Assembly: GCF_030272615.1 (NCBI RefSeq)
Contig: NC_081406.1
Coordinates: forward strand, 184,170,770 to 184,234,769
Direction of reading: 5' to 3'
Origin: Cryptomeria japonica
Taxonomy: Eukaryota > Streptophyta > Pinopsida > Cupressales > Cupressaceae
DNA length: 64,000 bases
Part shown: one piece after another, positions 1 to 12,437 of the stretch
How the letters are laid out: every line of letters starts with the position of its first letter
How positions within the stretch are numbered: position 1 is the stretch's first letter
Notes under the pieces: generated by a model
What the model was told of the DNA's origin: nothing
The model's input: the letters and a program-made list of their open reading frames with translations, nothing else
Database searches by the model: none
Translations under genes and position numbers: made by a program

Positions 1-1168
1 ATTACTATTATCCTATTTCATTATTAACATTATTTTCATTTAACGTCATCAATATATCATACATTCTCCAAATCATTATCCTTTTATTTATCATATAATT
101 ATCATTTTAACAACACCACATTATCATATATAATCATATAAATTCTCATTTTCATCATCAAATAAAATCACATTTTCACAACATATAGGGGAAGAGCACC
201 GGTAGTTGAGCATGTACCAATTGTTGTGAGGGTTGTTGATAGCTTTTGTTCTAAAAATTGAACAAATAAAATCTATTGTTTGAAACAAAAAATATCAAAT
301 TTTGTTAGGAAATGTACCAACAGTTATTAGGAAATGTACCAATAGTTGTTAAGAAATGTACTAATATTGTAAAAAGTAACCAATCAGGTGATGTCATATC
401 AGCTGCACAACTATTGGGGTCTCTTTTGCATGCCTATTGGTCTCACTTTTGTTTTGGTCTATTTTGGACACCTTGGCAAAAAGAATGCTGATGTGGCATC
501 ATATTTGATGATGTTGCCCCGAAACCTTAGTTATAAGCAAGGGACTTGCCAAGTAAGCTGCTGTAAAAAAATTAGAATGATTTGAAATTTCCAAGTAAGA
601 TTTTGAGAAGCATGAAGTTAGGGTGCACAACTACTGGGTCCTTTCCCCTATATTATTCATTAATCACATCATTTTCATTTCATTATACATCATTGTTAAA
701 AAAATTATGATATATCATTCATTATTTTATCATTTTCATTTATCATCCAGTCATTATATAACATCATTGTTAAATCACTTATTATATACATTCATCATTT
801 TCATCATCAACAAAAATCACATTTTCACAAACATCTATATCATTCATTAATCACGTTATTTTCATTTCATTATACATCATTGTTGAAACTTTTAAATCAT
901 TCATTAATCACATCATTTTCATTTCATTCGACATTATTGTTAAAATATTTATTATATATCATTCATTATTTTATCATTTTCATTTATCATCCAATCATTA
1001 TATAACATCATTGTCAAAACATTTATTATATACATTCATCATTTTCATCATCAACAAAAATCACATTTTCACAAACATCTATATCATTCATTATCACATC
1101 ATTTTCAATATTATTTATCATTCATGTATCATCTTATCATGTTATTTGTATCATTTCTAACTCATCAC
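1..1168. repeat. AT-rich spacer with short tandem repeats
   Basis: No gene is supported. The stretch is rich in ATCATT/TTCATT words. A 22-bp unit with core GAAATGTACCAA occurs three times (308-329, 330-351, 352-370). A second repeat has a period of about 244 bp: roughly 657-900 returns at 901-1100 with few changes. Similar ATCAT-rich sequence resumes at 15713, just past the T1 target duplication, so 1-1168 and 15713-16300 were once continuous. Confidence 0.6.
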
Positions 1169-2422
1169 TGTAGTGTCATAAAATTGTGACCCCTACAATT
1201 TGTGACCACATTAGGGTCTTCACATTGGCGATTTGAATCCCCAAGCTTGATTGGAGACCTGAGACTTGCTCATCCACAGGAACTGTACTTTTTCTGCCCT
1301 TCGCACTGCCTAAACCTCCTTCCTGTCCTGAGACAAGGGTAGGATAGGGGTATGGTGCCCCTGTCCCTGCTAGAACAGAGGTGTGGCACCCATGTCATCA
1401 TAGGACATGGGCATGGCACCCCTGTCCCTGCCCTATTTTCAAGGGCACCTATGTCCTATCTTTGCATTAGACTTTGCATAAAGCGTGAAAACTTTCCCTC
1501 TGTTGGCCTATGACAAAAAATCAGTCAATTAACCCTAATTGAAGAATATATAAGTCACATTTGTCCTCTCATTTGCATAAGTTCAAGAAGTGATATATTA
1601 TATAAGCAAAGAGTGGGCATAAGTTCAAGCAATCAAGCATTCAAGCATTCCTTTTCAGCATTTAGCATTCTCAGGTCTCCCTTCAAGGCTAGGTGTTGCA
1701 TTCAAGTCAAAGATTCAACCATTGAAGAGGAGATCCCTTTCAACATTCAATTCCATATAAGCAAATCTACCTACATTCTATCTACAACCTCCCTTGAGGT
1801 GAATTACATTTCAGTCTTTCATTTACATTTACTTGCAAGTACTTTCTTTCATCATTTGGTTAATTCTAAAACTGGGGTTTGACCTGAAGGCAAACCCCCA
1901 ATCCCAACCCCCTTTCCTTTCTTTTCTGTGTGTAGTTTGTAGGTGCATAGCCGTGTTTGCAGATTCGGACTCCATTTGCAAAGGTGAAAAAACCCTTTTC
2001 ATTTTGTGGATTTTTCGGAGGACCGTGTGCACTTTCAACACGGTCCTGACAACTTTTCCTCAAATTCATAGGGCAACTTTGTCTCTACATATTATAGCTA
2101 GATCCAGATGCACAGCTTCATCTCACTCTTCTATTTCAAGTTATAATCAGTTCTTTGCTACTTTTGGACTTAGTCTCAAAACACACAATTCAACCATTTT
2201 CCATTCTAAGAGAGGGGTTAGCTTGTCATTCTAACACCATTATCAATTCATTTAGTATTCAATCTCTTCCCTAAGAGATTGGATCTAGTGAATTCTCCCC
2301 TTTTTAATGTATTGTGGATAAAGTGTTTGAAGGGAAATCCGTAGTGAAACTTTCATCTCTCCTCAAAGGGAAGAAAAGCTTTCCTCTTGATCTCTCCATC
2401 ATTCACTTTTCCCCACATCACA
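1169..2422 (+). repeat. T1 left (5') LTR
   Basis: This 1254-bp LTR starts TGTAG and ends ATCACA. A TATA-like box, TATATAAG, lies at 1547-1554 and would set the transcript start. GC-rich words of the type TGGCACCCCTGTCC recur between 1338 and 1430. Downstream, 2020-2027 (GGACCGTG) pairs with 2039-2046 (CACGGTCC) to give an 8-bp stem with an 11-nt loop, which would lie in the transcribed part. The right LTR is about 50 bp shorter and visibly diverged, so the insertion is old. Confidence 0.88.
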
Positions 2423-2446
2423 TTTTGGTGAACCCGAAATCTTACA
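2423..2446 (+). other. T1 primer binding site region
   Basis: Immediately after the left LTR the sequence reads TTTTGGTGAACCCGAAA. A TGG a few bases inside the LTR border is the usual place where the CCA end of a primer tRNA pairs. I could not assign the tRNA. Confidence 0.5.
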
Positions 2447-3571
2447 TGCTTTATTCTAAAAATCATTGCATCTTACAAGTCTAATTTTTCTACAAATTTA
2501 GTGGTTAATTCATTCAAAACCCTAGTTTTAAAATTTAAATTGAACTTGTGTTTTGTAAAAATTGCTTGCTATAGTCTTAGATCTGAAAATTACTTTATTT
2601 GTCAAATTCAATTTCTTCATTGTCTTGTTCAATTTGCATATCAAATTCACAAAATTAGGAGGTTCATTGTCAAAACCCTAATTTTCAAAAATCATCTTGA
2701 AATTGTGCAAAAATTCAATTTCCATTTAATTTTCAAATTTGTGATTGTTTTTAGACTTATCCTCTTTCCTAAAATTCAAATTTTTAATTTCCCTCCTTTT
2801 TCAAAATTCAAAATTTTAAAAATTAAGCGGTTAGGTTGTAAAACCCCAATGTTCAGATTTAATTGGATTTTGTAGAAACTTCAATCGATTTCAGTCGATT
2901 TCAATTTTCTAAACATTTTTCAAGGGGACCTATCCATTAGGATTGACCCTTTTCAAATTTGCAATTCAATTCCTCTTTTTTCTCAAAACCCTAATAAGGT
3001 CCTATTTTCACATTCAAACCTTAATTTCACCTATCTAGAAATCGTAAAATCCTCCAATTTTTGGGGGTTAGCTTTAAATCATCATAACTTTCATCCCTCA
3101 AAATTTCAAAAAAAGTTGGTTGAATCGTGTGCACTTTCAACACGGTCCCCGACTTTTTTCCCAAAATTTCAGGAGATTGTTATGACCATATTTAATAGCT
3201 TAAATCGAAAAAATTGGCTGATTTTGTCAATTTTTTATCCTTCTAAAATCAAAACTAATTTCAAAATTCAACATTTCAAATTTCAAGAAATTTTTTAAAA
3301 TTAAGTGGTTAATTATAATCTGCCCTAATTTTAAAATTTCTAATTTTGTCAATTTTAAAATTAAGAGGTATCCCATTGGCCCTAATATATAATCCCAATT
3401 TCCTTTCATTGATCATAAAATTATTTTTGGAAATTGTGTCATTTTCTTCTTTCAACAAAGTTCAAATTGTTTAATCATTATTTTCCCAAATTTTGCATTA
3501 TTCAATTTTTGTACACTTTGTTCCTATTATTCAAAATTCAAATTCAAAATTTCAAATTTTCCCTCTAGTGC
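2447..3571 (+). other. T1 untranslated leader
   Basis: About 1.1 kb of low-complexity AT-rich sequence, with many variants of CAAAATTCAAATTT, separates the primer site from the gag start. No ORF here looks real. At 3127-3175 it contains another copy of the module GTGTGCACTTTCAACACGGT that is also found in the LTRs, although the left arm of the hairpin is lost. Confidence 0.6.
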
Positions 3572-6500
3572 ATGAGTTTCGCCACTATTAATCCTACCTA
3601 CACTATCCTTGTTAGACAAAGCATTAGAATTAAGGCTTCCCAAGGTTTAATTACTGAGGAGATGGAGCATAATTTAGGTGACTTCTTTAATGAGGATAAT
3701 GCCAATTCTTCCCATCATAATCATGTCCCTATCTATCCAATTGATGAATCCCATGATGAACAAGAAGAAGCTTTGACTAGAGTTTCCATAGATCAACTTT
3801 CAAAATTGGACAATCAATTTGACAACTTTCAACAATGGATGTCCCAAGGGTACCCTAATAGTGCAACTCTTTCATTAATTGGAGGCCTTAAACACATGAT
3901 TCAAATTGATAAGAATGGAATTGATATATTATGTGGCAATGCACATATTGTTGATTCTAATGGCATACCTATAAAAATTTGTGTTGAGAACTTAGGTTAT
4001 TCACAACCTTCGAATCAAATCAATCATTCTATTCCTTTGACTACTCCTATGACTAGTGTTCCTACTTTTACCTCAAACATCATGTCTACTTCAACTCAAA
4101 ATGTCATTCCTACAACCATTAGTCATGGGGGAAATCCCTCTTCTTCATTTAATCCTCCATCTTAACCTATGTCTTCAATAAGTATTCCTATCATCCCTCA
4201 ACCAATTAGTGTGACACAAGGGGGCAATTCATTCAACAATTTTATTCCTCTTTTAAGTGTCCCTTTTCCTACTCAATCATCACCTATGCCTACTTATCAT
4301 AATGTCCCACCACCTTATTCTCAATCCATGCCTTCCTTCAATAACATCACACTACCTTCTCAATCAACCATGTCTAACATCAATTCTTCTACCGAAGCGA
4401 CCATTAACAATCTTGCTCAAACTGTGTCTTCTTTAAAACAATAAATTGCATCCATGAGTCAATCCAAGTTTAGTGTTCCCACATTTGATGTTGCAAGCCC
4501 ACTTTCTCTTGATATTGTTAAAGTTTTCCAACCTAAGAATTTTGAGGTCCCTCAATTGGAACTTTATAATGGAAAAGGTGATCCTCTCATGCATGTTAAA
4601 ACATTTCAAACCTTGCGTACTAATTTTGCTTATGATCAAAGATTGCTTGCAAAACTGTTTACAATAACACTAAGAGATAAGGCTTTACAATGGTATTTTT
4701 CTTTGCCTTCTTATTCTATCACTTTTTTTCAACAATTAGCAAATGCTTTCATTCAACAATTTCAAAACAACATTAGTCCTACAATCACTTTGACTGATTT
4801 AATGCATTGTAAACAAGGTGTTAAAGAAAAAGTGACTGATTTCATTGGTAGATATAAGAATTTGTGTGCTCAAATTTCTTTTCATGTACCTAATATATTA
4901 AAAAAAAATTCATTTCTAATTTGCAAAAAGATATCAGAGAAAATTTTCTTTTTTTTTAGTTTACTTCCTTTTGGCAGTTGTGTGCAACACTCCATAATTA
5001 TCAACTGGTTGTGAGTCAAATGGAGCAATCTACTCCTATGGCTCTAAGTGATAAGGGGGAGAGTGTTCAACAACCATTTGCAAATTTCAAACCAACAAAA
5101 AGCTTCATCAATTTCAATGATACAATCAACAACAACAATGTGAATGCTACAATAGATGTGCCTCCTATTTCTAAATTCTTTAAAAGAGAAAGGAAATTTA
5201 CTCCTTTGAATGAATCTTTACATAGTATTATGTATCAGTTGTTACAAAGAAATGTTATCAAACTTCCTCCTATAAAACCAGTTGACCCATCTAAGCTTGC
5301 ATCCCCTTATTTTGATAGCGATTCCTTTGTCAATTTCATCGTCAGCCTGGTCATGATACTGAGAAATGTTTTGCATTGAAAATTAAGATTCAAGATTTGA
5401 TTTATAATAATACTATATCTATGGCAGGTGTGAATGATAAGGGAAACAAATCAGTAGCTCCTCCTAATCAAAATCTTAATATTTTTACTGATCCTTTACC
5501 TTCTCGTACCTCTAACGTGATTGAAACCGAACATACCTCTTTCTCTCCTTCTGATCTTACTACCACAACTCCAAATTTGGTGAATATGGTAGAGAAACAA
5601 GAGACACCTAAGGACCCTTGTATTGCATTTGACCCTAATGCGACCATTAAAGCACCTGATAGCCCTTTATACATAGTTACAAAGGTTAAGGATATACCTT
5701 GTCGTGGTGCTCTTGTTGATCCCTCTTGCATGGTTAATGTCATCACTTGGGATTATCTTTTTACCTTACGATTGCATAAACTGATCTATGATGACACTAA
5801 TGTGGTTGTGAAGTTATTTGATGGATTCTCTTATCCTACCATTGGTTCTATCACCCTTCCTACTGAAGTTTACACTAAATCTATGGATGACAACTTTGTT
5901 ATCATTCCTTCTTCTGAGCAATTCCATGTGAAGTTGGGCTACCCTTGGCTATCTTCCATGAAGGCTATTGCTTCTCCAATTCATGTGTTTGAAATTTCCC
6001 CACGATGGAGAAATCATAACCGTGAACCATAGCTTATTTCTCCCATCTAAAAGAAGCCCTAATGTTTCTATTGATCCCTTTTGGCCTAAGAAATTTCAAT
6101 CTCTTCCACAAAGGAGCAATGCTCTTTTCTAGTCTTATCAAAAATGGAAGAAAGATATGATTTTATCCTTGATTTAACCTAGATCCCCAACACTTGACAT
6201 TCCTATCCTCCTGGAAGATGAAATCCTTCCCCTAATGGATAAGACTAATCTTCCTCACCCTATTCCTATGGATGTGACTATTCCTTCTCCTAAGAAGAAC
6301 AACAATATTTCTTCTAAGGTTAGAGATATATCACCTCCCCATGATGGACCCAGTCTCCTTCCTACACCCAATATTCCTCCTTTATATGGCATAGTTCCAC
6401 CTCCTTGCTCTTATAGAGAGAAGAGACTTGTCTCTCCTCTTGTCCAACCTTAAAGACCTCAACCTAAACATTCAACTATCAAAGAGGAGAATATTCCTCC

Positions 6501-6879
6501 TTCAACAAAAGTTCTTCCTTTCATAAATATTCCTCCTCCTTCTCAGTCTTCCGCTAAGACTCGACAAAATTGTTGTCCGAGAGACCGTTGATGAAGGCAT
6601 CATGCTTGAGCTCGGGAAGTTGTTCCTCAAACTATTCAATAGCCCAAGACTCCAATAGTTGATATGATTCCCTTTTATCCTAAGAAATATATTGAACCTA
6701 CATCTCCAAATCATAAGTTGCAAAAAACATGTGATGGTTTTACTCCTATTCATGTTCGTGCTCCTCTTTCTATAAATCTTGATGAAGAAATGAGTGAAAA
6801 TGTTATTCATGATGGCAATACAACTCCTAATGCTTCTGATAGTGACTATGAATATGTTGATATGGATAAGCATTTATAA
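3572..6879 (+). pseudogene. T1 gag-protease remnant (Ty3 type)
   Basis: The ATG at 3572 opens a frame that continues through two in-frame stops (4163-4165 and 4442-4444) to about 5014. After that, frame changes lead into 4978-5379 and 5376-6032. The part from 4540 to 4890 is a typical Ty3-family capsid domain: a FEVPQLELYNGKGDP start, a KALQWYFSLP centre and a VKEKVTDFIGRYKNLC end. From 5640 to 5990 lies a retropepsin-like segment (GALVDPSCMVNVIT and then KLGYPWL). The active-site Asp-Thr/Ser-Gly is replaced by Asp-Pro-Ser, so the protease should be dead. Proline-rich coding remnants follow at 6235-6453 and 6664-6879. No zinc knuckle was seen. The gene cannot make a normal product. Confidence 0.8.
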
Positions 6880-7691
6880 CCTGAATTTTCAAAAACCCTA
6901 ATCCTAGCTCCTAGAATCGAACAAAGTGACTTAGCCCATGAGCATAGTCCTTGTTTGGATCTTGTGTTAGTTCCATCTATTGCACTCAATGTCTCTCCTA
7001 TGGTGTGTTGCCCACCTTCCTGAAATAGTGACCGGCAAGATCGGGAGGTGGATGTCATGCTAGATTAGAAATATTAGCATTGTAGATCTTCTCCCTCTCT
7101 CCTTTGTTTCTCTTTGTGACCATTCTTCTATGTGTACCCCTATTCTTCTATTTTTCCCTTAATGTCTACTTTAGGATACAAAGCATTGAGATCTCTTTTG
7201 GTCTCTTTCATGTTGACTCAAAAGACATCCTCTATTCCCTTTCTTCTAATGTAGTTTCCTTTCTTTGGGGAATGATGATTATTATATGCACATATACATA
7301 TATGATACACATGAGTTATCATATAGCATACTGACCTCGAGGAAAGCGAAACTACCTTGTTTTTGTGTTCATTATCCTTGGGTTTATTCCTTGAATGTGG
7401 GATAAATCCTTGCGATGACGTGCTCCCTTTCTTCTCTCTCTCTTGAGTGTATCCTACCTCAAAGCAATTGCTCCCGATAAGGCATGCGTGATCGCTTTAA
7501 CGTGGGGGCATACACTCCGCTCATATTTTCCTTCTTTGTACTTAGAGTTATTTAGTGAACTCGACTTTGCTTTATAATTTTGGGTATCTTTTTCATGACT
7601 ATAGTGAGGGGATCCTTGCTACTTGCAGTCATGGTTTTCCCTTCTTGATCTTCCCTTTTACTTTGTCAATCAATGTCGTAAGATCCTTAGT
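6880..7691 (+). other. T1 3' noncoding region, left of the copia insertion
   Basis: About 800 bp without a supported gene. It joins the 120 bp at 14388-14507 once the copia element is removed, and then runs directly into the polypurine tract and right LTR. This is where pol would be expected in an autonomous element, and none is visible. The last five bases, TTAGT at 7687-7691, are the left target duplication of the copia element. Confidence 0.6.
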
Positions 7692-8141
7692 TGTGATATT
7701 TTTACAAGATCAAGGGCACAATGAAAATAACATAAAAGAGACAATAGTATGAAAAGAACAAATTGTATTCTCATCAATATATAAATGATCAATTGGATTA
7801 ACCAATACAATGAATATAGGCCTGCATATATAGGCAAGGCCAAATGGATATATGAGCATACAATCATGACATGTCGCTCAATGAGAAACAAGGGTAGGTA
7901 AGAAAAAGTAGGGGTAGGTAGAAGAAATAATATAATATTCCACAAGAGGTGGATCACCCACCGAATGTGGAATGTAACAGCAAGATAAGACCACAAAAGG
8001 TAGAATTTCTCCTACAGCCATCATCCCTATGTTCACACTTTCCTAAGTGTCTCATATCCAAACTATGATGAGAAGCATTATCCTAAGTTAAATTAAGTAA
8101 AGTGTAATTATATCCTATAATAATAAATAATTACACCAACA
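7692..8141 (-). repeat. Copia 3' LTR
   Basis: This 450-bp repeat lies at the end of the minus-strand element. It is bordered on its outer side by TTAGT (7687-7691) and on its inner side by a C-run that reads as a G-rich polypurine tract on the minus strand. Confidence 0.93.
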
Positions 8142-8155
8142 CCCCCCCTTAAGTG
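8142..8155 (-). other. Copia polypurine tract
   Basis: The plus strand reads CCCCCCCTTAAGTG directly inside the 3' LTR. On the minus strand this is a purine-rich run ending in GGGGGGG at the LTR edge, where plus-strand DNA synthesis is normally primed. Confidence 0.8.
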
Positions 8156-8559
8156 CAACTTAGGGGAATGAAGACTCAAGTCAACAATGCAAGGTGGGTC
8201 TCGGCTATGAGGTCATGATAGGTACCCCAAGTACAATATAAAAATGCAAGCAAACCTATGCAATGTAATCTCTCACAAATGGAGAAAGGGAGAAAACCTA
8301 GTGGGAAAAAACTGCCCCCCTCAAAAAGAGATAAATGTACAAAGAGACTCTCAAAGAAGAAGGACAAAACCTCAAAGAGGAAAAAGTCACCCCCCATAAG
8401 AGAGAAAGGAGAAGTCAGCTGACCCCCCTAATGAAATATCCCGCATCTCTAAGAGAGATCGTAACTGTTGGAACTTACTCTCAGTGAAGGGTTTGGTGAA
8501 TATGTCTGCAACCTGCTCTACTATATGACAATACTACAAATCAATGACCTACTCCTGAA

Positions 8560-9996
8560 TCAACTCTCGGATGTAATGCATATGAATCTTGATATGTTTG
8601 GTTTGCTGATGCTGAACTGAGTTCTTCAAGATTGCAATAGGACTCTAATTGTCACAATGGAGAACCCAAACTCTATGAGAATATGCTAAAGCCAAATAGT
8701 CATAGTCGCTACATTAATAGCCCCTTGATACTTTTCCTCAGTTGAAGAGAGAGCAATAGCATACTGCTTCTTGCTCTGCCAACAAATGGGGCCCAAACCA
8801 AGGTGGAAGCTATAACTAGAAGTAGACTTATGATAATCAAGATTGCTAGCCCAAGCAAAGTCTTGTGCCTGCTACATAGTGAGTCCCATAATGATGTAAA
8901 CCCTGGATGTAGTTTAGGATGCATTTAGAAACTTTCCAATGAATCTCATGTGGTTCCTACATGAAGCAAGAAACCATGCCAACCACAAATGAAATGTCAA
9001 GGCATGTGTGAGTCAAGTAGATGAGACTACCCACAAGCTGATGATACAATGTGGCATCAACTGGTGGAGAAGAGCACTTAGCCTCAAGCTTGACTCTTGA
9101 AAGAAAGGGAGTCGATGCAGGCTCACAATCAGCCATATGAAGCATGCAAGTAGATCAAGAGCATACTTTGGTTGTGATAGTGTAATCTTGGAAGGTGACT
9201 GTGAAATCTCTATCCCGAGAAAGTAGTGCAAAAGACCCAAGTCAGTTGTACAAAATATGTCATGCAAAGCAGATTTGACACTACTAATGATGGATGAGGT
9301 ACTCCCTATAATGATCAAATCATCAACATAGAGCACAAGTATCACGTGTGAGTCATCCTATCACAAAATATAGACATTTTGATTGCAATGACACCCAGTG
9401 AACCCTATTGAGAGAAGGAAGGAATCCATCTTGGCATACCAAGCCCTAGGGTCCTTCTTAAGGCCATAGAGAGATTTCCTCAATCTGCAAACCAATGAAG
9501 AATCCTAGATGAAACCCTATGGCTGCTCCATATATATCTCCTCATTAAGATCCCCATGAATAAAATCATTCTTCACATCCATTTGATGTACAAACCAACC
9601 ATGAGCTGCAACAATAGCAAGTCTCAAACGAATGGAGTTCATATTGGCTATGGGCGCAAAGGTATCAGTATAGTCAACACCTGAAACCTGAGAGAAACCT
9701 TTCACAACAAGTTGAGCCTTATACTTATCCACACTACCATCCCTTGCAAACTTGGTTTGATAGATCCACTTACATCAAACCATCTTTCTCCCCTTAGGGA
9801 GAGGGAATAATTCCCATGTGTTGTTCCTCATCAAGTAACTACAGTCTTCCTCCATATCTTGGTCCCATTCGAGAACCCCTAATGCTTCCTTAAATGTTTG
9901 TGGATAGAAAGCAATAGCAATGTATGCATGTGGAAGGTCCTGATGTTGTGATTGAGTCCTCTGTGTATCTGAAGGATCCCCAACAAGAGAACCCAT
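8560..9996 (-). pseudogene. Copia reverse transcriptase and RNase H remnant
   Basis: Minus-strand pieces, read from 9996 down to about 8560, give a Ty1/copia reverse transcriptase and then RNase H. The fragment at 9996-9775 holds a WELFPLPKGRK end. At 9732-9517 there is KAQLVVKGFSQVSGVDYTDT and the catalytic-region MDVKNDFIHGDLNEEIYM. At 9345-9013 there is LYVDDLIIIG with the YVDD active site. RNase H similarity continues through 8924-8709 to about 8560. Several stops and frame changes separate the pieces, so no full enzyme can be made. Confidence 0.88.
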
Positions 9997-10071
9997 TGAC
10001 TCAAGTGTTTATCGAGCCCAATGAGGTCTAGGTGGAGGTGGAGAATGAGGATCCTCAACTACAAGTGGACC

Positions 10072-11039
10072 CTACAGAGGTGTAACCATGCGAGTCAAAT
10101 TTGAAGGAGTCTCACCATCTGAATCACTATCATCACTCTCCAAAATGGAGGAAGGTAGAGGAGGAAGGGAGGATAAGCTAGGTGAGCTTTCCTCAAAATG
10201 AACACTCCTCCCAATAAACACCTCATGTGTCTTAGGATCCATCAATCGATATTCCTTAACACCATCGGGATATCCAACAAAAATACAAGGCCTACTCTGA
10301 GGTTCCAATGCCTTGTGTTTCTGCAAAGGAATACGAGCCCATGCTGGACACCTAAAGACTCTGAAATGTCTCACAATCGGTTTCCTACCAGCCCAAGCCT
10401 CACAAGGAGTAATACCTATCAAATCTTTGTGAGGAACCCAATTTTGGATGTGTGTGGCGCAACTGATAGCCTCTGCCCAAAAGGCAGGATCAAGAGAACG
10501 TGAATGTATCATACAACTAGCCATTTCCTTGAGAGTTCTATTCTTGCATTCTACAACTCCGTTCTGTTGTGGAGTGTAGGCAGCTGAATGTTGAAGATCA
10601 ATCCCCTCAAATGTACAAAAATCCTCAAGTCTTTTGTTCACATATTCCCTTCCATTATCTATGCGAAGAATCTTGACCACTTTCCCTGATTGCTTCTCCA
10701 CATGAGCCTTGAAGTCTAGAAATTTGTCAAACATTTCACTCTTATGAACAAGAAAATAGACCCAAGTGAAACGGGAGTAGTCATCAATGAAGGTGAGGAC
10801 ATAGTGGGTCCTACTAAATGAAGGTGATGGAAATGGACCTGCTACATCGCTATGAACAAGTTGAAGAACTTCCAAAGCTCTCCAAGTTTTCCCCTTATCA
10901 AACTTCTCCTTGAGATTCTTTCACATGGAATATCCTGAACATATACCCTTTGAAAAACTATTTTTAGGTAGACCTGTGACCATGTCGTTAGTGCTAAGCT
11001 GCTAAAGATTGCGGTAGTTGAGGTGACCAAACCGCTCAT
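10072..11039 (-). pseudogene. Copia integrase remnant
   Basis: The largest piece (10875-10072, 267 residues) is a copia integrase core. The first Asp is in HSDVAGPF, the second in RIDNGREY, and the Glu in NGVVECKNRT, where ERKN is more usual. The C-terminal GKKP-type region follows as AGRKPIVRHFRVFRCPAWARIP. The zinc-binding N-terminal part lies in the overlapping piece at 11039-10842 in another frame, and some expected His/Cys positions there are altered. The core triad is intact, but the polyprotein around it is broken. Confidence 0.88.
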
Positions 11040-11040
11040 G

Positions 11041-11470
11041 TCATAGCTTACTTTCTAAATTTGAATGAGTAAGCAAGTACCTAGAAGGAGAACTTGGCAC
11101 AAAGTGGGAGAATGAATAAAGCCTTGATTTGTCATTGACTTGTCCCACTGCTACCAAGGCATCATTATCAAGTTCCTTTACCACAACTAAATCAGGTGTA
11201 AACTCAACCTTTTTCCCATTCCCATAGTGAGTGATTTGGTAGATAGAGAGAAGATTGGTAGACAAGTTAGGAACATAAAGAACATTCTCAAATGTTCCAA
11301 CATCCATGTCAATTGAACCTTTCCCTTCAACCTTAATGTGTGTATCATCACCTATGTAAATGTGAGGTACCTTTGATGGCTCCAATGAAGAAATTTCTCC
11401 TTTGTAAACCCATGTGATAAGAGGCACCTGAGTCAAGTATCCACTGTTGTGAAGAACCTATTTTAGCCAC
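11041..11470 (-). pseudogene. Copia protease and pre-integrase remnant
   Basis: At about 11445-11415 the minus strand encodes WILDSGASYHMG, the retropepsin active site in normal copia form. A frame change just downstream moves the rest of the domain into another frame (11436-11041). That frame reads through IYIGDDTHIKVEGKG, VLYVPNLSTNLLSIYQ and a KSRLYSF end, typical of the protease C-terminus and pre-integrase region. Confidence 0.82.
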
Positions 11471-11579
11471 AAAAGCTTTCCCTTTTCCCTTAGACTATGA
11501 GGAAGTAGAAGGAGATTATTCCTTCTTGTTGTAGGCAAATGGCAAATTGATGTTGTTTTTCTTAAGGAGATGTGTCAAC

Positions 11580-12437
11580 TCATCAACTTGCTTGGTGTGG
11601 CATCGATGCTCATCATAACCATACTTCTTGCAATAAGCACAAGTTGGCTTATCCTTCTTAGGTTGATTCCCCTTCTTGCAACAAGATGAAAATTCACCTT
11701 GTGATGGAGAGGATGATTGTCCTTTTTCCTATTGTGGCTTTGACTTAGATTTCTTGTTGTTGTTGTTGGAATCTTTGCCTTGACTCCCGTGACTCTCTTG
11801 ATTAGCCACCAAAGCCTTGGACTTTGAAGACTTGAGAATCCCCATGTTCAACAACTTAGATTGTTCCAACATCAACATTTCTGTGAAAAGTATCAAATGT
11901 AGGCATAGTGTAGGAACTCCCCACTATCAAACGATGAGTTTGTAAGCTACAAACAAATGTTGCATATTCAGGTGAAAGCTTGTCCAACCAATTGAATATC
12001 AACTGAGTATATTTTTTGTCAATTCCAAAATCCTTAAGCTTTGCTCTTAGCTCATTTTCTTTGGTGACATAATCTTGGATTGTATCAAAAATCTTGGGAT
12101 CCAAGTTGGTGAGCTCATTGTCAATCTTGTAGCCTCTGATTTCATCAACTTGACCATACAATTTCTGAAATATTTCCCAAGCCTCTTTGATTGTAGAACA
12201 CTTCTCAATGTGAAAAATGAGGTCATCTGATACATACTTACGCAAAGTTCCAAGAGCCATGGAATTTTTAGTGAGCCATTCTAATTGAGCATTATGATCA
12301 ACCTTAGGATTTGGTGGTTCTTCTCTTGTTCCATCTATGTAATGTGTGAGCCCTTTTTCCATTAGTTTGCTCTACACTTTAATTTTCCAAGATGCATAAT
12401 TATGTGGAGTTAAAGGTGGAAATTTATGAGGACTCAT
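11580..12437 (-). pseudogene. Copia gag remnant
   Basis: A start at 12437-12435 gives MSPHKFPPLTPHNYASWKIKV followed by a stop. The same domain resumes at 12362 (168 residues, to 11856). It contains the copia capsid (UBN2/gag2) signature of a WxxW-like start, IEKCSTIKEAWEIFQKLYG and LDKLSPEYATFV. A zinc knuckle near 11640-11590 reads CAYCKKYGYDEHRC. The spacing is that of CX2CX4HX4C, but the His is replaced by Tyr, so zinc binding is probably lost. The product would have been the structural coat protein. Confidence 0.82.

Noticed and set aside
388-850. Small plus-strand frames at the left edge
   Set aside because: They are short, AT-rich, low-complexity and without any domain; they fall in repeated spacer sequence.
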